A stretch of DNA of 64,000 nt, taken from positions 27,389,241-27,453,240 of the forward strand of contig NC_047094.1 in NCBI RefSeq assembly GCF_902459505.1. Direction: 5' to 3'. Origin of the DNA: Geotrypetes seraphini (lineage: Eukaryota; Chordata; Amphibia; Gymnophiona; Dermophiidae). Positions 26,101 to 38,100 of the stretch are shown piece after piece. Positions within the stretch are counted from its first letter, which is position 1, and each line of letters opens with the position of its first letter. Under the pieces are notes generated by a model. The model saw nothing but the letters and a program-made list of their open reading frames with translations. It searched no databases and was not told where the DNA came from. A program made the translations under genes and the position numbers.

Positions 26101-29100
26101 GCTGAGTAGAGAATGACACGGTGACAAAATTCATCACCGTTCCTGTCCCCGAGGATAACCACGGGAAACCATCTCATGTCATTCTTTAGTGTCAATCTCA
26201 ACCTCAGTCTTCCTACACCAACGTTCTTCAATGCAAGGCTTGAGGGTCAGTGGCTGGGCTCACTCATACTCTGATTCTTCTCTCTCTCCTTAATGAATGA
26301 CACATGGATGGCTTCCTGTGGTTAATCACGGGGATGGGGATTCCCCTTGTCATTCTCTAACTTATGTTCTTATGTAAACAATCAAGCCATTACTGCTGAG
26401 GTTGGCTCTTAGGCATTGGTGGAATGAGGCATTATGACATCACATTCTCAGCTCTGGAATGTTGCTACTCAACCTCAGTCCTTCTACACCAGCATTCTTC
26501 AATGCAAGGCTTGAGGGTCAGTGGCTGGGCCCATTCATACTGATTCTTATGTGAGCCAAGTTTAGGATAATGAAGCCATTGTGACATCACTGATGAGGTT
26601 GGCTCTTAGGCTCTGGTGGAATGAGGCATTATGACATCACAATCTCAGCTCTGGAATGTTGCTACTCAATCTCAGCATTCTTCAATGCAAGCTTGAGGGT
26701 TAGTGGCTGGACCCATTCATACTCTGATTCTTCCCTCTCTCCTTAAAGAATGACATGTAGATGGTTTCCTGCGGTTATCCGCGGGGACGGGAACGGTGAT
26801 GAATTTTGTCACTGTGTCATTCCCTAATGCTGAACCTCCCATTCTATTCCTATGAGTGACTCAGCATTTTGCATGCACTGCTTGGAGGAGTGTGTGGCGC
26901 AGTGGTTGGACCAACAGCCTCAGCACCCTGGGGTTGTGGGTTCAAACCCCACACTGCTCCTTGTGATCCTGGGCAAGCCACTCAGTCCTCCATAGCCCCA
27001 GGTACATTAGATAGATTGTGAGCCCACCAGGACAGATAAGGAAAATGCTTGAGTACCTGATTGTAAAAACCGCTTAGCTAACTTTGAATAGGCGGTATAT
27101 AAAATTCTAATAAACTTGAAACTTGCATCTTTGTAAAAGCCCACTATATTCAAGGAAACGAGAAAAGGTGTTGGTCTTCCCCGACTTCAACAGGAATATT
27201 TTTTTCTAAAGCAAGAGAGATTGCAAAGATCAGTTTTCTTTACCATGTTCTTTTTGATGCAGGTATTGGTCTGTGGAACTTTGAAAGGAATGAAAATTAA
27301 GCCTGGTTCTATGGGGAAAGCATCTGGAGCGTACGATGTTCAGGTAAAGCTCTTGGCCAATACATGTCTGAAAGTAAAAATGTGACTTTTTTTTAATCGT
27401 CTTATTTAACGGTGTTTTGCTGTTTCAGATTATAGATGACGGTGGAAATATTCTGCCACCTGGGACAGAAGGGGAGATCGCTATCCGTGTAAAACCCACC
27501 AGGCCATTTTCTCTCTTAACTCACTACACAGTAAGGAATAATTGTCCAGAATGTAATGACTTTGATGGTAATAAATCTGAGCCTATAAACCCTTAGCACT
27601 GTTTATCCAGAGGCTCTTCCTTTGACAGGGGTTTTTCTCATCTTGAATAGGTTTGCTGAAGAATCTGTTTTTTAAATTACCTTCCCCCTGATATTCAGCC
27701 TATAGCAGTCAGACTATCTGGCAGCAAGAAAGGGCCTGATTTTTTAGTGCTGGAGTATGTCCAGGTACTGGCACTGAATATTCAAATGTTTGGTGGTGCC
27801 TGGAAGCAGTAGTAAAGGGGGGGGGGGCAGGTGGGATTGGAATACCCTAGGCGCCATCTTGGTGGGGGCACCGGCATCTTTCCATCCCCCTATGCCACAC
27901 TCACACCCTCCCCACTGTCCCGTACCTCTTTAAATCTTTGCTAGTGCAAGCAACTGCTCTGGCCTGCTGCTCGCACTGTCCTGGCTCCCTCTGAAATCAC
28001 TTCCGGGTCACGGGGCCAGGAAGTGACATCAGAGGGAAAGCCAACGCTGGCGCAAGCAGCAGGCCAGAGAAACTAGTCAAGCTGGTGATGATTTCAAGAG
28101 GTAAGGGGGGGAAGGGAGGGTGTGAATGTGGTTTGGGGAGCACGGAAGGAAGGGGGCAGAGAGGAGGGCATGGGGGGAGTGCCACTCCCTTGGCTCCTCT
28201 TACCCTCACTACGCCACTGCCTGGATGATACCAAGTTACAGCTGATATTCAGTGCCATATCTGAATTTCTAACCAAGCCTAATTAGGACTACATTATATG
28301 CAGCTCAACATGCCTGGCTAGCTATATAGGCAATAGCATTTGAACAATTGCAGTGCCTGGCTAATTTCTGGGTCTGCCTTGACTCTGCTCCCAGACCACC
28401 TCAGCACTAACCATGGCCAGTGCTAATATTCAGTGACACTATCCAGTTAGATGCCAAAGAATATTAGTAGTTAGACCACCACACATGATTTAATGGGTAA
28501 GAGATTTTTCTGCCCCATTAAATGCCCCGTATTTTTTTCCTTTACACCTCTTATGACTTTCCAATGGAAAGAGAATTAAGGAACTAATATTCATACTCTA
28601 GATCAGTGGTTCCCAACCCTGTCCTGGAGGACCACCAGGCCAATCGGGTTTTCAGGCTAGCTCTAATGAATATGCATGGAGCAGATTTGCATGCCTGTCA
28701 CTTCCATTATATGCAAATCTCTCTCATGCATATTCATTAGGGCTAGCCTGAAAACCCGATTGGCCTGGTGGTCCTCCAGGACAGGGTTGGGAACCACTGC
28801 TCTAGATAAGAGAAGGGGATATAAGTGAGACGTTAAAATACTTCCAAGGGTATGAGGAATGCTCAAAGTTCAAACCTTTTTCAGAGGAATGGAAGTACTA
28901 GAACAGGGGTGGGCAACTCCGGTCCTTGAGGGCCGGAGTCCAGTCGGGTTTTCAGGATTTCCCCAATGAATATGCATTGAAAGCAGTGCATGCAAATAGA
29001 TCTCATGCATATTCATTGGGGAAATCCTGAAAACCCGACTGGGGTCCCTAGAGGACCGGAGTTGTCCACCCCTGTACTGGAACAAGGGGCTAAACGAGTT

Positions 29101-32100
29101 GCAAAGGGAATTGATCAGAATTAACGCTGGAAAACATTTCTTTTTTTAAAAGGATGCTGGATGAATGGAAGAGTTTCCCAGAAGAGAAAGTAGTGGGGAA
29201 AAAACACGTTACCACAGGGGTGTCCAATGTCGGTCCTCGAGGGCCGCAGTCCAGTCGGATTTTCAGGATTTCCCCAATGAATATACATGAGGTCTATTTG
29301 CATGCACTGCTGTCATTGTATGCTAATAGATCTCATGCATATTCATTGGGGAAATTCCTGAAAACCCGACTGGATTGCGGCCCTCGAGGACCGACATTGG
29401 ACACCCCTGCATTACCAGAACTGTAGAAAGCCTGGGGCAGGCACAAAGGATTTTTACCCACTCGTCTATTAAACTGCGCCAGCCGTTTGTAGTTAGGGAG
29501 CCACGCTGAATGGTCCGCACTGCTTCCGACACTCATTGAGTTCCTATGAGCGTCTCGAATAGCACGGGCCATTCAGCGCGGCTCCCTGCGCTAAAAACTG
29601 CTATCGCAGTTTCGTAAAAGAAGGAGTTAGTTGTGAATATGTGAAGCCAGTCATCTATCTGCGGACTGTGACACTCCTAAAAGAAGCCTCTTGCCAAACC
29701 AGAAGGGCCTTATTATCTTGACTGATCAATCAGTTTCTGTAAATCTGAGCTAATTTGTAATTCTTGCCAATCTGGAAATTCAGATGCTGAGGAAAATTGC
29801 AGGAAATTGCTTAATACAAAGTAGTTGAGGACTAAACTAATATCAAGTGAATTTTTTAATGCCAGACCTCAAACACCCAAAGCACTGCTTTTTAATTGTT
29901 TTCATGCCCTTTCTGGGGTGGTGTATTCATCATTGGTCTTGGCAAAGAGACGTGTGCAAAAAGATTTTTTTTAATATTAATTTTAATCAGGCTTTATATA
30001 AATTATAAAGTGCTGAATTGCCAGTTGACTGCTCAACAGTTACAACGGGTCCTGAAGAACATTCAGAAGGTGTCACCCAATATTATTCACTGGGAAATGC
30101 AATTGAAAATTGTTTTTAGACTTTACATTCCACCAGAACGTGCAGCCCGGATGGGGATTACTGCGTCGCATTCTTGCCCGAAATGCAATCAGGCTCGCGC
30201 ATCTTTGAGTCACATGTTTTGGGCCTGCCCCGCAATCCAACAGTTTTGGAGACATCTTGGCCTATATACTACATCGTTTTGGGGAAGGCGATGGCTTCCA
30301 CAACCGAGGGCGTTATTTGGATTTTATAATATAGCCTCGCCCAAACCCAGGGGAATGTCAGCATTTATCTCCAGAGCCCTTTTGATGGGAAAAAAAGCCA
30401 TCCTCACCAACTGGCTCTCCCGTGATCACCCGTCCTATGCACAATGGAGATCCCTAATGATAGTGCACGCAACACTGGAGAGACGCATGGTGGGAGACTT
30501 GACTCTTGGCCCGGGTCGCAAATTTTGTCAGGTGTGGGAGCACTTCTGGCAGGACCTCATACCGCGTGCTCGCAGTAGACTTTTGAATCTTTAAGATTTT
30601 ATTCCCACTCTCAGCTGTTGGACTGGCCATGGATTCTTGGGGAGGAGAGGGGAGGGGGGTATGGGAGGGGAACTGATTATATTGTTGAAAATGTTATTTC
30701 CTGACTGGTACTACTGTTTGTATTTGCTTCTTATTGCTGGAATAATAAAAATCATTTAAACATAAATTATAAAGTGCTGTAAAAGAAAGACACTTATCTT
30801 TATGCCCGACACCTGCCCAACCGTTTCACTCTTGGTTTCGTCAGGGGCTATGCCTCCTTAAATACAAACACCAATTTTGTGGTGAAAAAATCATTTGCTG
30901 AAGGCCAAAAACAGCACTGCTCTCAGCACGGCACTCTGCCTGTACAATGCTGTTTTTAGTATCTCCAGGCTGGCTTGTTTGCTTTATCTGCTGCTCATAG
31001 CTGAATAAGTGCTGTCCGTCCAAAATTACAGGTTCCTGAGGAAGGGACCTAGAGTCCCTGAAACCGGGCTGGTTGAACCTACTCCTGAATTTCATCTGAC
31101 TTGGCAGTGTACAGTGTCTCCTTGCCTTTGTTTTTCATCTACGGACCATGCCTGCCAGCTAAGTTTTCCTTTTTGATTCTTGGAGTCAGCTGGAGGGACC
31201 TTCAAAGTATTTTTCTCTGTTTCAGCACTGTGAATATGTGATTTATTATTATCACTGTTGAACTTCACCTTATTTCACCCTATTTTTTGATTTGGTTGGT
31301 GGGTGCACACAGGAGGGACTCGATGATGGTGTGCAGGTGGAGGTTATTAGACCTTCACCTTACTTAGCATATGAGTTCTGGAGATGTTTTTCTCCTTTCG
31401 CTGGTCCTTCACACTGAGACTCCTTCCTTTTTTTCAATTATATTATTTATATGGTATATGATTGGTAGTCCAGTGCTTGAGACAGAAGTTAGTTGCTGCT
31501 GTTTGTGGTTTCTGTTTTTAGTCTTCAGCAAATGATTTTTTCACCACAAAATTGGTGTTTGTATTTAAGGAGGCATAGCCCCTGACGAAACCAAGAGTGA
31601 AACGGTTGGGCAGGCATCGGGCATAAAGATAAGTGCCTTTCCTGTACAGCACTTTATAATTTATATAGAGCCTATTAAAAAATATATTTTTGCACCCATC
31701 TCTTTGCCAAGACCAATGATGAAAACGCCACCCCAACAAGGGCATGAAAACAGGTACAAAGTAGTGCTTTGGGTGTTTGAGGTCTGGCATTAAAAAAATT
31801 CACTTTTATTAGTTTTGTCCTCAACTACTTTGTATTTTTGCATTGACACATTGGACATCTCTGAATTTTCCTTATTCAGGTGATTTAGGAAACTGTTTAA
31901 ACAATTTAAAATATGATTTATAATTAATTGATAGATAGCATTTGTTAGTTGTCACGTGGAATACAGAGCAGTGTTACATGAAATAGATTTCTTTCATTTA
32001 GAAATAGTTTTGTTGTCTGACCAGGATGATCCTGAGAAAACAGCCTCAACTCTACGAGGGAATTTTTACATTACTGGAGACAAAGGGATTCAAGATGAAG

Positions 32101-35100
32101 ATGGATATTTTTGGTTTGTGTCCAGATCTGATGATGTCATCTCATCCTCTGGGTAAGTTAATATTTTTTTTTTTACTTGCTTATCTAAATGAAACATTTC
32201 AGCATATGTGATCAGAATCAAATTATGCCGAAATGCTCTACTGCAGGTGAATTCCACTGTTAACGCAGTACTGGACGCCTGATGGTGATAAAAGAAACAC
32301 AGAACTTTTTATAGAAGAGTTATTCATTTTGAAGTACTTGTCCTGAATCTCTTGCTGTGTACTGTCAAAAAATAAATACTGTTCCATGAAACTTACAAGT
32401 TATTCCACACTTTTTATTTCAATGATATGAAATAAAAAGTGTCAAGTAAAGTAACTAGTATAGTACTGTATGTATTTGAATATAAACCGGAATTTTGGGG
32501 GTCAAAAAATGGACCCAAAAATGGGGGTCCTGGTTTACATTCAGACCAGCGCCCCCCTTCCAGAATTATTGCAGGCCGCTGCCAGGCTCTGCACTCTGTC
32601 GTCGTCCCCCCTCCCTACACTCTCCTCTCCTCATACTTCCTCTGCATATCCCTGGTGGTCCCGAGGTGCAGCGGGTAGGAGCGAGCTTTCCGCGCTCCTG
32701 CCCAGCTGCTAACCCGGTCGGTGGTGGCTGCCGCGAGATCGGGGTTTCTTCAGCCGCTGAGCAGCACCGAGCAGAAGCGCGCTTTTGGCGCTCCTGCTCA
32801 GCACTGGGCGGCTTCCTGACTGGCTCCCGCAAATTGTATGTGGCTATTTTAGCACCTGTACGCTTTGGGCTCCTTTTAAAAAGGTGCGCTAGCGTTTTTA
32901 GCGCACGCACCGGATTAGCATGCGCTACCCGAAAAACTACCGCCTGCTCAAGAGGAGGCAGTAGCGGCTAGTGCAGGCGGCAATTTAGCTCGCGCTATTT
33001 TGCGCGGTAAGGCCGTAACGCACCTTTGTAAAAGGAGCCCTTTGTAGTGAAATTGTACACTGCAGTCTTTACCAGGCCAAATGACAAAGAAAATACTTTG
33101 CTGTCTTGTACCTTTGCTTTGCTTTGTGCAGACATTCAAATTATCTACTAACTGGATCCTTCCCTATGTAGGTATAGGATAGGACCTTTTGAAGTGGAAA
33201 GTGCGCTGATAGAACATCCAGCTGTGACCGAATCAGCTGTTGTCAGCAGCCCTGATCCCACCAGAGGAGAGGTGAGATGAAAACAGTACAACTAAATATC
33301 TTACCGCCACCAGCCAAGGATCCTGTTTCTTTAGGTTTTTAGATAAATTGGTGAGGTAGCTACGCTAGTCCACTTTTAAAGGTAATTCCATATATACTCA
33401 TCTAGAACTTGAGAAATTTTGCACAACAAAATCTAAAAACTAGGGCCATCTTATCAATTCAACCCTACCTGGACCAGCACCTTGATGGAAATATAAACCC
33501 TCTCTTTCTAAACTAAGCTAAACCTTAAGTTTATATACCGCATCATCTCCACAGGATGTAGAGCTCGGCACGGTTTACAAGAACTTAAAATATAGGAAGA
33601 GAAGGAAAAAAAAGGTTTACACGAACTTATATATAGAAGAGAAGAGTAAGGGGGGATAGAATTACATTTTAGTGAAAAGCCAGGTTTTCAGTTGCTTGCG
33701 GAATAATTGGAGGGAGCCCAGGGGTAGTAAGGTCGTTCCAAAGACCTGTGATTTTGAAGAGGAGGGATTTTCCCAGTTTGCCTGCATGGCGAATACCGTG
33801 TAGAGAGGGGAAGGATAGTTTATACCTTTGGGCGGGTCTGGTAGAGTCAGGACTCGAGGAGTTATAAGATAGTGGGAGGAAGGATGCCGTGAGTGATCTT
33901 TCTCTCTCCTCCCCCCTCCCCCGCTAGCCTGGAAATCCCCACCATTAATATGCACTGAAGTAAAATGAACAGGGCCAGTTGAACCACGAGTTCTAGAAAC
34001 CAGATTTACTGTATCATTCCCTATATGATGGTCTACAGCTGGAGATACAATATTTACTTGCCTTAAATAAACAAATTTCAACTTTCTATTCAAAATTCAG
34101 TTTTTGCAAATAAATGATAAGAAATAAACCGTTGTCTGAACATATCTTTCCTTTATACTTAACAGGGACCTGACATCTTTTTTTCCTATGTTTCTTCTTT
34201 ATTTCTATTGAACTCATTTTAGACCATTTTTGACAAAAATTTGGGAATTCATACCTCCTTCCTCAGGTCAGAGCAGAAATAAATCAACTTCTTCAAAGCA
34301 AATTTTTTTTTTTTAAAGTCAAAATATCTTTCCCACATTTCTACTTTCATTAACTGCATATTGATTTTTGTCTTCTGACCCGGCCACCTTGTTCAGAATT
34401 AAGAAGATTGCGATGTGCAAAATCTTGGATGCTTTGTTAATTTTGTTGACTGTCTTCCCAGGTTGTGAAAGCGTTTGTGGTATTGTCTGAGTCGTATAAG
34501 TCGCATGATCCAGAAGAACTGACTCAAGAGTTGCAGGAGCATGTGAAAAAAGTCACAGCCCCTTACAAGTATCCTAGAAAGGTAAGTACAGAATAATATG
34601 TGAAGAGGCAAATCAAAAAGTAAAGGCAACTGAAATTATGTGATAACCGAAACAGAGCTTTCGAAATGCACCATTGCCTGTTGGATAGTTCGTCCATGCA
34701 CAGTGCAGCACTCGGTCTTTAGGACAAAAACAAATTTTATCACTTTTTACCCTAACCCAGGGGTAGGGAACTCCGGCCCTCGAGAGCCGTATTCCAATTG
34801 GGTTTTCAGGATTTCCCCAATGAATATGCATTGAAAGCAGTGCATGCACATAGATCTCATGCATATTCATTGGGGAAATCCTGAAAACCCGACTGGAATA
34901 CAGCTCTTGAGGACCGGAGTTCCCTACCCCTGCCCTAACCTATTATTCTTTCCTTCTTTGTTATGCTATTTCTCTCACGATTGTTCTTCCCTTTCTTTCC
35001 TACTGTTTGAAGTAAGTCCATATGTCTTATTATGTGTTTTACTAAGCCACTTTGGTATTGTTTAGTATCCCTAACTTTTTAATCTGTTTTTATGTATAGA

Positions 35101-38100
35101 AAACTGATTAAGCAGTTAAAAAAATTTTTTTTTAATAAACTTGAAACTTATGCAGCCACGAGGTCAGAAACATAGATGCTCTATTGCAAGATTGCACCAT
35201 CGAAGAACAACGTGCAGTAGGGCCCTCCTCCAAAAAAATCATGTTAACCTTTTTTTTGGGGACATGAAGGGGCCTTTTCTGGTGCATTTCCAAGCGCAAG
35301 GGTAAACAGTGAAAATGACCATACATTACTGCAAAATGAACTTAAACCTGCAATTTGCAGCAAAAAAAGAATGAGTCTTGCTGCACCATGACAATGCAAC
35401 AGAAGAGACAGTGCAACAGCTTTGGTTCGAACATCTTCCACATCCTCCTTACAGCCTGGATCTGGTGCCTAGCGATTGTCACATCTTCGGTCCACTGAAG
35501 GAGACGCTGCGAGCTCTCAGATTCACCTCTGATGATGAAGTCGAGGAAGTGGAGCTCGCCAGGCTTCAGGAGCAGCTGAAAAACTTCTTCGTTGCAGGAA
35601 TGCGGAAGCTAGATGAATGATACAACAAATGCGTCGTCTTCCATGGGGATTATGTGGAAAAGTGATATGTTCAATTGCTCAGTTACTTATATTAAAACCG
35701 TTGAATGTATTTTGCCTTTTCTTTTTCATTTACCCTCGTATCATTGCTTAAGACCGCTATGCTACAGACGCCTACACGGGGAGATAATTAAGTTCCCGCA
35801 GCCTTTTTAAAGAAAGAGACCGCACAGTAGCGTAGGGCTCCTTGTACTAAGGTGCACTGGCGTTTTTAGCGCATGCAGGAAATTACCGTGCGCTATGCGG
35901 AAAAACTAACGCAAGCTCAATGCTGGCGTTAAGGTCTAGCGCGCATGGCAATGTAGAGCGCGCTATTCGACGCGTTAAAGCCCTAACACAGCTTAGTAAA
36001 AGGAGCACCTGGAGTACTGTGTCCAGTACTGGTCGCCGTACCTCAAGAAGGACATGGCGGTCCTTGAGAGAGTCCAGAGAAGAGCAACTAAGCTAATAAA
36101 AGGTATGTAGGACCTCTCATATACTGACAGACTGAAAAAGCTGGGGCTTTTCTCCCTGGAAAAGCGGAGACTTAGAGGGGACATGATAGAAACCTTCAAG
36201 ATCATGAAGGGCGTAGAAAGAGTAGACGGGGACAGATTTTTCCAATTATGGGGAACCACAAGTACAAGGGGGCACTCGGAGAAATTGAAAGGGGGAAGGT
36301 TTAGAACAAACGCCAGCCACTTTAAAATCATAAAGAGTTTGAGGCTTGTGTGGTTAAGGCAGAGCTTACAGGAATGGGACAGGGACAAAACTCACGGGGA
36401 CAGGATGGGGAAATTCAGTTCCTGTGGGGATGGGAACAAATTTGTCCCCATGTCATTCTCTAGTCCAGTGATTTTCAGTCTGCTACCAGGTAGGTGCCCA
36501 GATGAAGTTAGGACAGTAGCTGCAATTGGATAACTTCTGGTGGCTGGCTAGACCCAGATATTCAGTGCTGGTGCTTGGAATAGGCCCAGCATTGAATATC
36601 TGGATCAAACTAAGCCAGTACTAGGTGAATTTTTATGGTCTGTGCCCTGAAAAAGGCAAGGACAGCTGAAGACTAAATATCCATATTCAGGGTTACCATA
36701 TGGCTCTAGAAAAAGGAGAACGGATTGAGACATCCAGGTATTACTTCTGGGGGTTAGCGCTCAAGAAAGGGATCAAGGTGTCTTCGTAGACAATATAATA
36801 AAACCTTCCGCCCAATGTGTGACGGTGGCCAAAAAAGCGACCAAGATGATAAAGGGACTGGAACTCCTCTCTTATGAGGAAAGACTAAAGAGGTTAAGGA
36901 CCTTCAACTTGGAAAAGAGATGGCTGAGAGAAGATATGATTGGAGTCTACAAAATCCTGAGTGGAGTAGAATGGGTACAAGTGGATCGATTTTTTTTTTC
37001 ACCCTGTCTAAAATTACAAAAACTAGAGGACACTCAATGAAACTGCAGGGAAATACTTTTAAAACCAATAGAAGGAAATTTTTTTTCACTCGGAGAATAG
37101 TTAAGCTCTGGAACACGTTGCCAGAGGTTGTGGTAAAAGCGGATGGCGTAACTGATTTTAAGAAAAGTTTGGACAAATTCCTGGAGGAAAAGTCCATAGT
37201 CTGTTATTAAGACATGGGGGAAGCCTCTGCTTGCCCTGGATCGGTAGCATGGAATGTTGCTACTCTCTGGGATTCTAGAATTTTGTAACTCTTTGGAGAT
37301 TCTGTATGGAATGTTGCTACTATTTGGGGTACCGGAATCTTGCTTACTCTGAGATAATGGAATGTTGCTACTCTTTGGGGTTTTGGCCAGGTACTAGTGA
37401 CCTGGATTGGACACCATGAGAATGGGCTACTGGGCTTAATGAACCATTGGTCTGACCTAGTAAGGCTATTCTTATGTTTTTATGAAAGCAATGGAAGTAA
37501 AACCCAGATGTCTCAATCCATCTTCCTTTTTATGGAGCCATATGGCAACCCTATGTATGTTGGGCAGACTGGATGGCACAATAAAACAGGGGAAACAATT
37601 CCACAACAATCAAACAGGCAAGAGCAAAGTGGAAATGTCCAATCAGATTGGTGCACAAAAAAGTGTGTTTCAACTCATCTGATAAATCCAATGGTCTTTA
37701 TTAATCCAAAATAGCTCATACATCCAAAGCAGCTCAACGACTCGACATGATCATGATTCGGCCACCCGGCCTGCATCAGGAGTCTTAGGAATCTTTGGGT
37801 ATCAAATGGTCTCAAATGGTCTAAAGCAAAATGAACAAACCGTTGCTCCGAATCTGTAACACCACAAAATAACGCGGCCTTGTAGATTTACCCTAAAGTG
37901 AGGTGATTTGTTCGATTGTGTAACTGATTAGTGGCCCCAGTAAAATCATTTGAAAATTTTTCTCTAGCCATGTTTTCCTCAATTGTATCTACTGCAAGAT
38001 AGTTATTAAATTTCCAGTGAGTCTGGATTGATTTATTCATCAAAATTTATTATGGAAGAATGGATTTACCCTAAAGTGAGGTGATTTGTTCGATTGTGGA

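Noticed and set aside
26884-26962. Possible tRNA gene
   Set aside because: A and B boxes are present but the sequence continues into a CORE-SINE body and has no proper acceptor or anticodon arms.
29896-30594. 232-codon plus-strand frame treated as a host gene
   Set aside because: The Cys-rich end, A-rich tail and 18-bp duplication show it is the truncated end of an L1-like LINE; the first part of the frame is foldback arm sequence.
35375-35620. Host-derived transposase gene
   Set aside because: Only the C-terminal part of a mariner transposase is present and the rest is missing or split by insertions, so it is a remnant.
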